Source: Dyadobacter sp. 50-39
Lineage (GTDB): Bacteria; Bacteroidota; Bacteroidia; Cytophagales; Spirosomataceae
Direction of reading: 5' to 3'
Assembly (NCBI GenBank): GCA_001898145.1
Contig: MKSR01000040.1
Location: 744,001 to 808,000, forward strand
Length of the DNA: 64,000 nt
Shown here: positions 8,623 to 17,597 of the stretch, in pieces
How the letters are laid out: each line of letters opens with the position of its first letter
How positions within the stretch are numbered: position 1 is the first letter of the stretch
Notes under the pieces: model-generated
Seen by the model: the letters and a program-made list of their open reading frames with translations, nothing else
What the model was told of the DNA's origin: nothing
Databases searched by the model: none
Translations under genes and position numbers: made by a program

Positions 8623-9594
8623 ATGAAATTCCTCAGGTGGGCAGGATATGCGCTTGCCGCTATCGTATTGCTCCTTTGTTTTGCAGCCGCTTACGTGAAA
8701 CTTGCTTTGCCCGACACCGGTCCCGCACCGGATCTTAAAATTGAAAAGACTGCTGCGCGCGTAGAGCGCGGCAAGTACCTGTCCAATTACGTGACCGTTT
8801 GCATGGATTGCCACAGCAGCCGGGACTGGTCGCGCTTCGCCGGACCGATGATGCCTGCCGGGCAAGGTGCCGGCGGCGAGCGGTTCGACCAGCAGATGGG
8901 GTTCCCGGGTACGTTTTATGCCCCGAACATTACGCCTTACGCACTCTCGGGCTGGACCGACGGAGAGCTGTTCCGTGCGATTACCACCGGCGTCAGCAAG
9001 GACGGCAGGGCACTTTTTCCCGTCATGGGCTATCATCGCTTCGGGCAAATGGACGAAGAGGACATTTTCTCGATCATCGCCTACATACGCACACTGCCGC
9101 CCGTGAAGAAAGATGTTCCGGCATCCAGGGCCGATTTTCCGGTTAACTTCATCATCAACACCATGCCTGCCAAAGCCGCGCTCACGCGGAAACCCGACAC
9201 CACCAACGTGATCGCTTACGGTAAATACCTCGTGAATGCAACCGGGTGTGTGGACTGCCACAGCAAAACCGATAAAGGCAGTGTGATCGCCGGGACGGAG
9301 TTCGGTGGGGGAATGGAATTCAAAAGTCCGGGCGGCGTGCTGATTTCACCGAACATTACCATGCACCGGCAAACGGGCATCGGCAACTGGACGGCGTCTG
9401 ACTTTGTAAGCCGGTTCAAAGCGTTCACCGCACCGGGGTATGTATCGCCGCCGGTGCCCGAATCCCAACCCAATACACCTATGCCCTGGACGATGTACGC
9501 AGGCATGAAGGAGTCGGACCTGAAAGCGATATACGCCTATCTCAAAACGGTGAAATCGATTGAAAACCGCGTGGAGCGGTATCGGAAAGAATAG
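8623..9594 (+). CDS. Membrane-anchored diheme cytochrome c
   Basis: 323 residues with an uncleaved-looking N-terminal hydrophobic segment (residues about 5-25) and two heme-binding CxxCH motifs, C60-M-D-C63-H64 and C209-V-D-C212-H213, each followed by a cytochrome c fold with Met-rich loops (FPVMGYHRF; MPWTMYAGM) that could give axial ligands. This arrangement is like the cytochrome subunits that accept electrons from periplasmic dehydrogenases in the membrane. No dehydrogenase subunit is adjacent, so the electron donor is unknown. It faces the Crp/hypothetical pair convergently. Confidence 0.88.
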   Translation: MKFLRWAGYALAAIVLLLCFAAAYVKLALPDTGPAPDLKIEKTAARVERGKYLSNYVTVCMDCHSSRDWSRFAGPMMPAGQGAGGERFDQQMGFPGTFYAPNITPYALSGWTDGELFRAITTGVSKDGRALFPVMGYHRFGQMDEEDIFSIIAYIRTLPPVKKDVPASRADFPVNFIINTMPAKAALTRKPDTTNVIAYGKYLVNATGCVDCHSKTDKGSVIAGTEFGGGMEFKSPGGVLISPNITMHRQTGIGNWTASDFVSRFKAFTAPGYVSPPVPESQPNTPMPWTMYAGMKESDLKAIYAYLKTVKSIENRVERYRKE

Positions 9595-9635
9595 CGTCCG
9601 CTGCCGTCGGCGACAGGCAGGCCGGCGGCAGCATG

Positions 9636-10097
9636 TCAGGCTGTTACCGCATAACGCTCCGAAACCAGGCGTTCGGCCTCCCGCAGCGTATTGACGAGAA
9701 TGGTAGGGATTACAGTACCGGGTTGGTTCAGCAATGTAACCGAAGCCATTTTGGAGAAAAAATCGGGAGAAATAATGCTGACATTGCACGCCAGGCCCGC
9801 ACCATGACAAGCCGGAAAGAAGTCGTTGCAGATGTATTCCATCGCCCCGGCCCATGATCCTTCGATTTCCTTCGTGTCGTGCACGTGAAAACGACACCCG
9901 CGTGCTTTTCCCGTCGCCTGCTGCCATTGTTTCATACATTCCAGCGCTGAAATGATCTCCGGATCAGTGGAATAGCCGATCCATTTCATGAGCAGGTAAT
10001 TTTTGGTGGCATTGTAACTCAGCGCGGCATGGATGTGCCCTTCCGCATTGCGGAACTTTTCGATTGGGACAATGGACTCGACGATCGGGTTTTTCAT
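9636..10097 (-). CDS. Hypothetical protein (SpoIIAA/STAS-like fold possible)
   Basis: 153 residues, no signal or membrane helix. The pattern of an N-terminal beta strand pair (HIHAALSYNATKNYLLMKWIG), a helix with an Asp/Glu start (DPEIISALECMKQWQQ) and a central strand resembles short STAS/SpoIIAA-like proteins common in Bacteroidota, but the match is only by pattern. It lies 13 bp after the Crp-type regulator on the same strand and is probably cotranscribed with it, so it may be a target or partner of that regulator. Confidence 0.45.
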   Translation of the reverse strand: MKNPIVESIVPIEKFRNAEGHIHAALSYNATKNYLLMKWIGYSTDPEIISALECMKQWQQATGKARGCRFHVHDTKEIEGSWAGAMEYICNDFFPACHGAGLACNVSIISPDFFSKMASVTLLNQPGTVIPTILVNTLREAERLVSERYAVTA

Positions 10098-10110
10098 AGG
10101 AGGATGTATG

Positions 10111-10680
10111 TTAGTCGTTCAAAATCCGGCTGCGATAGCGGCTCAGCGTTTCACGCGTCATGCCGAGGTAGCTGGCGATGTATTGCAGGGGTATCCTGCT
10201 GAAAAGCAGGGGATGTTCTTCCAGGATATTACGAAATCGCACATCGGGCGGGTCTTTCAGGAGCGACGTTTCGCGATAGTCGGTTTTCATAAGCTGCTCC
10301 ACCACAAGCAGGTTCCAGAACCGCTGCCAGGCCGGACAGCCAGCATACAGTTCGTGAAAATCTTCTTTACGTAAAACAAGCAGCTGTGTCTCCTGCAATG
10401 CCTGGATGCCCACCCGTGACGCCTGGCCGAAAAAGAACCCGTCATACGAACATGCCACCGAGTTTTCGACAAGGAAATCCTTGCAGATCTCCTTGTCGGG
10501 CGTTTCAATGTACAGCCGCATTGTACCTTTTTCCACGAAACCTATTTCCTGGGACACCGTACCTTGCTGTACAAAATGCTCGTGCTTCCGCAGGACTTTC
10601 AGCTCCATATGCCCTTCGATCATCGCCAATTCCTGCGGGGATGGGCTGACCAGTTTGGTTACGTTCGAAAGTACTCTCAT
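10111..10680 (-). CDS. Crp/Fnr-family transcriptional regulator
   Basis: About 189 residues from the ATG at 10680 (a start at 10719 is also open). Residues about 20-110 form a cyclic-nucleotide-binding-type beta roll (FVQQGTVSQEIGFVEKGTMRLY), and the C-terminus has the winged-helix recognition segment PLQYIASYLGMTRETLSRYR. Bacteroidetes Crp homologues of this kind often lack the cAMP-contacting RxS motif and respond to unknown signals; I do not see RxS in the roll here. The gene is upstream of, and likely cotranscribed with, the 9636 hypothetical protein. Confidence 0.85.
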   Translation of the reverse strand: MRVLSNVTKLVSPSPQELAMIEGHMELKVLRKHEHFVQQGTVSQEIGFVEKGTMRLYIETPDKEICKDFLVENSVACSYDGFFFGQASRVGIQALQETQLLVLRKEDFHELYAGCPAWQRFWNLLVVEQLMKTDYRETSLLKDPPDVRFRNILEEHPLLFSRIPLQYIASYLGMTRETLSRYRSRILND

Positions 10681-10756
10681 TCGGCTGATTGGCGGGACGG
10701 ACAATTTCAAAAATAGCATTTCCCGGCCTGTTTACCCGCATCGAGTTCCTGAACGG

Positions 10757-12067
10757 TCACGCCCGCGGCAGTTTATAGCCATTGTGGTATTCGCTGGCGA
10801 TCAGTTTGTTGGCTGCGGCATGGTCGAACTGCCCTTTTTGTGCGTCCCAATGCAGTGCATTTCCCGTTCGGTAGGCGATATTACCCATTTGCGAAAGGAT
10901 AGCCACATCCGCGCCCACGCGTATCGGCGCGTGCAGGTCGCCCATGCGCCGCGAGCGGATCACCTCCACGAAGTTTTTGGCATGCTCGTCGAGGCCATTG
11001 TCCGACGACTTCTGCAACGGAACAGCTTCCATGCGTTTTTCATACGGTACCACTTCCCAACCCTGCCGGTCGACAATCAATGTACCGTTTTCACCCAGGA
11101 ACGCGACGCCGTGCTGACGGTTGTAAATCCCTGCGCCGTAGCCAATTACGTGCTCCCATTGAATGTTAAAATCGTCGTATTCGAAGAGGGCCGTGAGCGT
11201 ATCGGGCGTCTCCGCGCCGGGATTGCGGAGCATCGAGCCGCTCGCGCTCACGCGTTTGGGGGTACCAGCGACTTTCATTCCAAGCAATGCGTAATCGAGC
11301 AAATGCACGCCCCAGTCGGTCATGATACCACCGGCATAATCCCAAAACCATCGGAACGAACCATGAAAGCGGTTGGGATTGAAGGGCCTTTGCGTGGCCG
11401 GGCCAAGCCACGTCTTGTAGTCGACACCTGCCGGAGCTGTCGTGTCGGGCAGCTTCAAAATGGGGTTGCCGTAGTTGAAATATCCCCAAACCTTCACCAG
11501 CCCAACTTTGCCCAGTTTGCCGGCATACACGAAATCGACCGCGTCGCGGAAATGCTTCTGGCTGCGCTGCCACTGGCCTACCTGCACTACCCTGTTATAT
11601 TTCTCCTGTGCCGCCACCATCGCAAGGCATTCTGCAATGGAATTCCCGATCGGCTTCTCTACATACACATCCTTACCGGCCTCACACGCCTCGGCCATCA
11701 TCAGGCAATGCCAGTGGTCGGGCGTACCGATCACCACGGCGTCGATATCCTTGTTGTCCAGCACACTACGGTAATCGCCGAATGTTTGCACCCGGATTCC
11801 TTTTGCCGCGAGCTCTGCGGCGCGTTTGTCGAGCACATTCCGATCCGCATCGCAAAGCGCGACGCATTCCACCCCCGGGTTTTTCATAACCGCATTGACG
11901 TCCGCCCACCCCATACTGTTAATCCCGATCGCAGCCACGCGAATCTTGTCGGCAGCGGAACGGACCGGCGGGCCGGCCTCCGCGAACGTGCTCATAACGG
12001 GCGCCATAGCGCTGCCGCCGGCGAACACCGAGGCAGCGTGGATGAATTTTCTTCTGGAAATAGTCAT
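10757..12067 (-). CDS. Secreted Gfo/Idh/MocA-family oxidoreductase
   Basis: 436 residues beginning with a twin-arginine signal (ISRRKFIHAASVFAGGSA), which implies export in folded form with its nucleotide cofactor. The N-terminal Rossmann domain (IRVAAIGINSMGWADVNAV) is followed by the family motif EKPIGNSIAECLAMV, with the catalytic Lys in EKP, and a C-terminal GFO_IDH_MocA_C domain. Members oxidise or epimerise sugars, inositols or, in GH109, use NAD in glycoside cleavage; the specific substrate is not deducible. It stands divergently upstream of the PUL sigma factor, which suggests a role in processing PUL sugars. Confidence 0.85.
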   Translation of the reverse strand: MTISRRKFIHAASVFAGGSAMAPVMSTFAEAGPPVRSAADKIRVAAIGINSMGWADVNAVMKNPGVECVALCDADRNVLDKRAAELAAKGIRVQTFGDYRSVLDNKDIDAVVIGTPDHWHCLMMAEACEAGKDVYVEKPIGNSIAECLAMVAAQEKYNRVVQVGQWQRSQKHFRDAVDFVYAGKLGKVGLVKVWGYFNYGNPILKLPDTTAPAGVDYKTWLGPATQRPFNPNRFHGSFRWFWDYAGGIMTDWGVHLLDYALLGMKVAGTPKRVSASGSMLRNPGAETPDTLTALFEYDDFNIQWEHVIGYGAGIYNRQHGVAFLGENGTLIVDRQGWEVVPYEKRMEAVPLQKSSDNGLDEHAKNFVEVIRSRRMGDLHAPIRVGADVAILSQMGNIAYRTGNALHWDAQKGQFDHAAANKLIASEYHNGYKLPRA

Positions 12068-12406
12068 GACAAATCAAGGTAATGATCAGAGCAAAACAAA
12101 GCAGGTTTCTCGGCACTTTTACCGCTGATTTTACACAAAGTATTCTTGTAATATTTCAAATATCAATCTGACAAATTTAGCCGCATAATTTTGCATTGCC
12201 GGGAAAAAGTATGGCTTTCCCTATAAAAATCCCGATTGACAACGTTCCCGGCAACGTCTGCGTAAATAAATCGGCCTGATGCATTGGTCACGATTAAAAA
12301 TGGGTTCAAATTAAGTCCGGACAACCATGTTCGCCAGCGCAATACATAGGAAAAATCCAATTTTCGAATACTCATACAGTACCCGTTCCAAACATCCGTT
12401 AACCGC
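12068..12406. other. Intergenic region upstream of the PUL sigma factor
   Basis: 339 bases between divergent genes. No convincing ORF. It contains a small AT palindrome (ATATTTcAAATAT, 12151-12163) and a -7-like box TAATTTTG at 12186-12193 on the plus strand, about 215 bases before the sigma-factor ATG. No TTG lies at the proper distance. Confidence 0.5.
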
Positions 12407-12955
12407 ATGAACCTCAAATCTCTATCGGATCAACACCTCGTCGAGGCCCTGCGGGACGACGACGGGCTGGCGTTCCGGGAGATTTACCAGCGTTACTGGA
12501 AGAAAATGTACCTCCTCGCCCTCCGCAAGATCGACGATCGCGAGGCGGTGGAAGGTATTGTCCAGGATGTGTTCCTGCGGTTGTGGGAACGCCGCGGCCT
12601 GTTGCAGATCGACAATCTCGAAGCCTACCTCATTACATCGGTCAAATACACCTGCATCAACCATTTCAAATCGGCCATGGTACATGAAAAATACCTGGCC
12701 CACGCATTCACCGGCTACTCCGACGCTATTTGCAGCACCGAGGAGCAGTTGAATGCCAGCGAGCTGATGCGCAATATCGAAGCCCGTCTCAGCCATTTCC
12801 CCGAAAAAGCCCAGACCATTTTCCGTCTCCACCGCCTCGAAAACCGCTCCACCAAAGAAATCGCCTCCCAGATCCAAATGCCCCAGCGCACCGTAGAGCA
12901 CCACCTCAGCCTGGTGGTGAAGGCGCTGCGGTCTTATTTGAAGGATTATTTGTAG
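12407..12955 (+). CDS. ECF RNA polymerase sigma factor (PUL regulator)
   Basis: 182 residues with the two ECF domains: region 2 at about 20-85 (REIYQRYWKKMYLLALRKI, then QDVFLRLWERR) and region 4 at about 125-180 (STKEIASQIQMPQRTVEHHL). This is the Bacteroidetes FecI-like group in which the sigma factor is held by a membrane FecR anti-sigma and released when a SusC transducer binds its glycan. The FecR gene follows 143 bases downstream and an STN-bearing SusC follows that, so the order is the canonical signalling cassette and it most likely controls the SusC-SusD-GH28-GH43 genes. Confidence 0.93.
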   Translation: MNLKSLSDQHLVEALRDDDGLAFREIYQRYWKKMYLLALRKIDDREAVEGIVQDVFLRLWERRGLLQIDNLEAYLITSVKYTCINHFKSAMVHEKYLAHAFTGYSDAICSTEEQLNASELMRNIEARLSHFPEKAQTIFRLHRLENRSTKEIASQIQMPQRTVEHHLSLVVKALRSYLKDYL

Positions 12956-13098
12956 AGGGACAGGGGTTGCACAAAAACCAGAACTTTCCCCGCTAACCAC
13001 CATAAAAATATAATTTACCCAATAATATTTAAAATGTTTTGCGGATCTGACGGCGCGCTGCTGACTACTCACTAAAAAGCAAGCAGCCAACAGCGGCC

Positions 13099-14145
13099 AT
13101 GAACCGGGAACAATTCGCAGCATTATTGGAGAAGTATCAGGAAGGCCGGTGCACCGAGCAGGAAAAACAGCTGGTCGAGCATTGGTTTGCATTGCTTGAA
13201 AACGAGCATGCCGCCGAGGTATCCGAAGAAGACCTGAATGGAGAAGAGGAGCGAATCTGGGCAGGCATGCAGGAAAAGGCTTATCTGCCCGACCTCCATG
13301 AGCGCGACAGGCAAGGCCCCTTTCGATCCATTTACGTCCGGTGGGCCGGAATGGCCGCCTCCCTGCTGCTGATCGCCTGGCTTTTCGCCGGGAAGGTCGT
13401 CGATCGCCACCTACCGCTGACTGCCTATTCGTGGCAGGAGCAGCGCAACGACAGCGATCGCGTGGTGCCGGTCGTGCTGGACGATAGCAGTGTGGTTGAA
13501 CTGCAACCGGGAAGTTCGCTGCGGTTCCCCAACCGGTTTGAAGGAGGAAAAAGAGAAGTCGTACTAAAAGGCAATGGCTTTTTCAGCATTCGTAAAAATC
13601 CTGAGAAGCCTTTCTATGTGCATTCGGGCGGCGTTACGACCCGGGTACTGGGCACGAGTTTCCATGTGAGCACGGCGGCGAACGGCGGGCTGACAAAGGT
13701 GGAAGTGGTGACGGGCCTCGTATCGGTGTACAGCGAGCGCAGCAGCGAAAACGCCGTGGATATGCTGGTGAGCCCCAACCAAACGGCTACGTTCGATCGC
13801 CATTCAGGAAAGTTTTCCGCGGGACTGGCGACGCATCCGCGGTTGCTGAATGCCCGCATTTCGTTCCGTTTTCACAATGCGCCGCTGGCCCAGGTTGCGC
13901 AGCATATGCGCGACGCGTGGGGAGTGAGCGTAGAGGCCGAAAACGGCCAGATCCTGAACTGCCCGCTGACGGCAGACCTGACCGGACAACCACTTTTTAC
14001 CCAACTCGATATCATTTGCGCCGCATTGGGCGCCCGGTATGAAGTCCGCGGCACGGCGATCCGCATTTCGGGCCCCGGTTGCAAACCGCGCGGAACACAC
14101 GCTTTTCAAACCCGTAAACCCATCCATTCCCATATGCAGACATAG
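13099..14145 (+). CDS. FecR-family anti-sigma factor
   Basis: 348 residues. The cytoplasmic N-terminus (about 1-85) contains the sigma-binding helical part; a single membrane helix lies at about 92-108 (MAASLLLIAWLFAG); the periplasmic part holds the FecR domain (about 125-220, with VVLKGNGFFSIRKNPEKPF and TTRVLGTSFHV) and a C-terminal DUF4974 secretin/TonB-like domain (about 250-330, ISFRFHNAPLAQVAQHM). The last domain is where the STN domain of the partner SusC docks. It is the middle member of the sigma, anti-sigma, transducer series at 12407-17576. Confidence 0.92.
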   Translation: MNREQFAALLEKYQEGRCTEQEKQLVEHWFALLENEHAAEVSEEDLNGEEERIWAGMQEKAYLPDLHERDRQGPFRSIYVRWAGMAASLLLIAWLFAGKVVDRHLPLTAYSWQEQRNDSDRVVPVVLDDSSVVELQPGSSLRFPNRFEGGKREVVLKGNGFFSIRKNPEKPFYVHSGGVTTRVLGTSFHVSTAANGGLTKVEVVTGLVSVYSERSSENAVDMLVSPNQTATFDRHSGKFSAGLATHPRLLNARISFRFHNAPLAQVAQHMRDAWGVSVEAENGQILNCPLTADLTGQPLFTQLDIICAALGARYEVRGTAIRISGPGCKPRGTHAFQTRKPIHSHMQT

Positions 14146-14276
14146 CCGCCAACGAAAACGCTGGCCATGCAGCGAACATGGGCCAGCGCCAGCAAATCCT
14201 GTGAGGCCGACAGCGAATCGCGCCTTTTCGGGAGCTTCATTTTATCAAATCTCCATTTAATAAAACATTTAAAGGT

Positions 14277-17200
14277 ATGAAAAAAACGGAACCTTTACTT
14301 TTCAGGGCCTGCCGGGGCTTTAAAGTGGCCGGGAAATTAATGCTGCATGCGGCATTGCTGGTGTCGCTTGCATGTCAGTTGGTACTGGCGGCCGATCAGC
14401 AGGAAGTGATGTCGCGGCTGGTGACGCTGAAATTCCAGAACCAGCGCTTCGAAAAAGTCATCAGCAGCATTGAAAAACAGACCAAAGCCCGCATCGTGTA
14501 CAGCTCCGAAAGGGTGAATGTGGCCAGGAATGTGAGCGTGGACGTCAGCCAGAAGCGGCTGGATACGGTGCTGGGCGAGATCCTCGCCCCGCTGAACCTT
14601 ACCTATCGCGTGGTGGGCGGCCAGATAGTGCTGGAAAATGCGCCCCGCGAAGAGTCGGCCGTACCGGCACAGTCGCAGGTTGCGGACCGGACCGTTACCG
14701 GGGTGCTGACCGACGAAAAGAATGCCATTCTTCCGGGGGTGAGCGTGATCCTGAAAGGTACCAACCGCGGCACCACTACCGACGGTCAGGGCAAGTTCAG
14801 CCTGCTCGTACCGGATGACGCTGGCGCGGTGCTGACCTTCTCATTTGTGGGTTACCAAAGCCAGAATGTGGTGCTGGGCGCCCAAACGACATTCAGCATT
14901 TCTTTGAAACCCGACGTAAGTGCATTGGAAGAGGTGGTCGTGATCGGTTATGGGGCCGTGCGCAAGCGCGACCTGACCGGCTCGGTGGTACAGCTCAAAA
15001 GCGAGCAACTCAAACAGGTACCCTCCAACAACGTCCTCGACGCCGTGCAGGGCAAGATCGCCGGCGCGGATATTACCCGCAGCAGCGGACAAGCGGGTGC
15101 GGGTGTGAACATTACCATCCGCGGTAACCGCTCGATTGGTGGGAATAACTCCCCGCTCATTATTGTGGACGGTGTGCAGTATGGCGACCTGGCGGATATC
15201 AACTCGAACGATATCGAGTCGATGGAGGTACTTAAAGACGCTTCGTCCATTGCGATCTACGGTTCACGGGGCGCCAACGGGGTGATTCTGATTACTACCA
15301 AAAAAGGTAAAAGCGGCCGCCCCGACATTTCATTCAACTCCTACGCAGGCGTGTCGCAGGTAACCATGTACCCGCGTGCTATGAATATTAACGAGTTCCG
15401 CGATTTCAAACGTGAAGCCTGGCGTGCCGCCGGCGTGTGGAATACCCCGGCCGACGATCCGGCTATTTTCACCAATGTGGCGGAGTACGACGCATTGCAG
15501 AAGGGTGTCTGGACGGACTACCAGAAGGAGCTCATTCATCCGGGCTTCCAGCAAAATTACCAGCTGGGCTTTCGCGGCGGTTCGGAGAAGTTGAAGTCCT
15601 ATGTTTCTGTGGATTATTTCAATGAAAAAGGTATCCTGAAACTGGATGAAATGAAGCGCTACACGGCACGTTTGAACGTGGATTACACGCTCACCGACTG
15701 GATGAAGATCGGTTTGCAAAGTCAGCTTACCTATTATAACCAGAGCGTGCGCCGTGACCCGCTGAACCAGGCTAACAAAATCAGCCCGCTGGGTTCATTA
15801 TATGATGAGAACGGTAATTTCAATTTCATCATGCTCGACGGGCAGACAGCCAACCCCCTTTCCGATGAGCAGCCGGGCGTGTTTAACAACAATATCCTCA
15901 CTACCCGTACATTGACGAATGGCTATCTCGAAATTACGCCGCTGAAAGGCCTGACATTCCGGAGTACCATCGGTGCGAACCTGTCCAACACCCGCAATGG
16001 CGCCTACTCTTCCCCGAAGTCGATCGACCGCTCGCTGACCGGCAAATCTCTGGCTACCTACAATGTTTCCAACGGCCGGACCATCAACTGGGAGAACGTT
16101 CTGACCTACCAAAAATCATTTGACCAGCACAATTTCACATTCACCGGTATCGGAAGTTCACTGGCGACCGTTTCGGACAATGCTTCGGCGTCCGGCGTGA
16201 ACCAGCTGATCCCTTCGCAGCTATTCTATTCGCTGGGCAGCGCTACGGAAGAGATTAAAATCAATTCGGCCTATTCCAAAAACAACCTGGTGTCATTTGC
16301 CGCACGGGTAAATTATGGTTTCAAAGAGCGCTACCTGCTCACATTGACAGCCCGCAAGGACGGTTCCTCCAAACTCGCGCCCGGAAACAAATGGACGTTC
16401 TTCCCGTCGGCGGCTTTTGCCTGGCGGATCATCGATGAGCACTTTATGAAGAATATCAGCAAGCTCAGCGATCTGAAACTGCGCGTGAGCTACGGCATCG
16501 CAGGTAACGACCCGTCGGGGCCATATGCCACGCAGACTACACTGACCCGCATTGCATTTGGTTTTGACGAAGTGGCTTACCCTGCTTACACCTTCTCCCG
16601 TAACGTCGGTAATGCCGCACTGGGATGGGAACTTTCGGCTACCCAGAACCTGGGCCTTGATTTCGGCCTGTTCGACGGGCGGATCAACGGTTCGGTGGAT
16701 TACTACGATACCCGCACCTCCGACCTGCTCCTCGACCGCGGCCTGCCGCCTACCACCGGCGTTACGACGGTGAAGCAGAATATCGGCAAAACGCGCAACC
16801 GTGGTATTGAGGTCGTGCTCGGCAGCACCAACATCCGGACAGCAGATTTTACCTGGAATTCGAGTCTCACATTTACCAAAAACAAAGAGCAGATCACCGA
16901 GCTCGTGACCGAGGGCAATGACATCGGCAACGGCTGGTTTATCGGCAGCCCGATCAGCGTATTTTATGATTATGAGAAGCTGGGTATCTGGCAGACTTCG
17001 GAAGCGGAACAGGCCAAGGCAATGTCGCCCACGCAGCTGCCGGGTGAAATCAAGGTGAAAGACCAGAATGGCGATGGCAAGATCGACGCCGTGAACGATC
17101 GCGTGATCCTGGGCACACCACGCCCGAAATGGAGCGGCGGTTTGGACAATACCATTAAATACAAAGGTTTCGACCTGAATTTCATGATCTACGCACGCAT

Positions 17201-17576
17201 CGGTTCGATGATCAATTCCGACCGCTATGCGCGTTTCGACCAGCAAGGCGTGGGCAACAGCACGGCCGGCCTCGACTACTGGACGCCGGAAAACCCGACC
17301 AACGAATACCCGCGACCCAACAAGAATGCGGGGCTGAAATACCTCTCGACACTGGGTTACCGGGATGCTTCGTATGCACGCATCCGCAACGTGACGATCG
17401 CGTACAACCTGCCGGTGGACAAGTTCAACTGGAAGATCATCCGCGGCCTGCGCATTTACGCGACGGCCAAGAACCTGGCGACATTCACCAAACTGGACTA
17501 TGACCCGGAACGCGGCGGATCGGAGAATTTCCCGATGACGAAGCTGTTCATTTTTGGCCTGAATGTAAACCTGTAA
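14277..17576 (+). CDS. SusC/RagA TonB-dependent transducer with STN domain
   Basis: 1099-residue outer-membrane glycan importer. Domains in order: signal peptide to about 39; STN signalling domain at about 48-125 (VTLKFQNQRFEKVISSIEKQ), present only in transducers that signal to a FecR; carboxypeptidase-regulatory-like domain at about 139-215 (GVLTDEKNAILPGVSVILKG); SusC motif and TonB-box area EEVVVIGYG near 222; plug with NNSPLIIVDGVQYG and EVLKDASSIAIYGSRGANG; then the 22-strand barrel to the C-terminus, ending FIFGLNVNL. It passes oligosaccharides captured by the SusD at 17598 and should also report their presence to FecR/ECF sigma. Confidence 0.95.
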   Translation: MKKTEPLLFRACRGFKVAGKLMLHAALLVSLACQLVLAADQQEVMSRLVTLKFQNQRFEKVISSIEKQTKARIVYSSERVNVARNVSVDVSQKRLDTVLGEILAPLNLTYRVVGGQIVLENAPREESAVPAQSQVADRTVTGVLTDEKNAILPGVSVILKGTNRGTTTDGQGKFSLLVPDDAGAVLTFSFVGYQSQNVVLGAQTTFSISLKPDVSALEEVVVIGYGAVRKRDLTGSVVQLKSEQLKQVPSNNVLDAVQGKIAGADITRSSGQAGAGVNITIRGNRSIGGNNSPLIIVDGVQYGDLADINSNDIESMEVLKDASSIAIYGSRGANGVILITTKKGKSGRPDISFNSYAGVSQVTMYPRAMNINEFRDFKREAWRAAGVWNTPADDPAIFTNVAEYDALQKGVWTDYQKELIHPGFQQNYQLGFRGGSEKLKSYVSVDYFNEKGILKLDEMKRYTARLNVDYTLTDWMKIGLQSQLTYYNQSVRRDPLNQANKISPLGSLYDENGNFNFIMLDGQTANPLSDEQPGVFNNNILTTRTLTNGYLEITPLKGLTFRSTIGANLSNTRNGAYSSPKSIDRSLTGKSLATYNVSNGRTINWENVLTYQKSFDQHNFTFTGIGSSLATVSDNASASGVNQLIPSQLFYSLGSATEEIKINSAYSKNNLVSFAARVNYGFKERYLLTLTARKDGSSKLAPGNKWTFFPSAAFAWRIIDEHFMKNISKLSDLKLRVSYGIAGNDPSGPYATQTTLTRIAFGFDEVAYPAYTFSRNVGNAALGWELSATQNLGLDFGLFDGRINGSVDYYDTRTSDLLLDRGLPPTTGVTTVKQNIGKTRNRGIEVVLGSTNIRTADFTWNSSLTFTKNKEQITELVTEGNDIGNGWFIGSPISVFYDYEKLGIWQTSEAEQAKAMSPTQLPGEIKVKDQNGDGKIDAVNDRVILGTPRPKWSGGLDNTIKYKGFDLNFMIYARIGSMINSDRYARFDQQGVGNSTAGLDYWTPENPTNEYPRPNKNAGLKYLSTLGYRDASYARIRNVTIAYNLPVDKFNWKIIRGLRIYATAKNLATFTKLDYDPERGGSENFPMTKLFIFGLNVNL

Positions 17577-17597
17577 CCCTTAAACCAGTCAGCAACA

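Noticed and set aside
10406-12082. Long plus-strand frame (558 codons) opposite the Gfo/Idh/MocA gene
   Set aside because: It is antisense to an intact protein with clear motifs and signal peptide; long antisense frames are common in this composition.
12163-12417. Minus-strand frame of 84 codons covering the sigma-factor promoter region
   Set aside because: It overlaps the start of the ECF gene, has no recognised motif and lies where promoter elements are expected.
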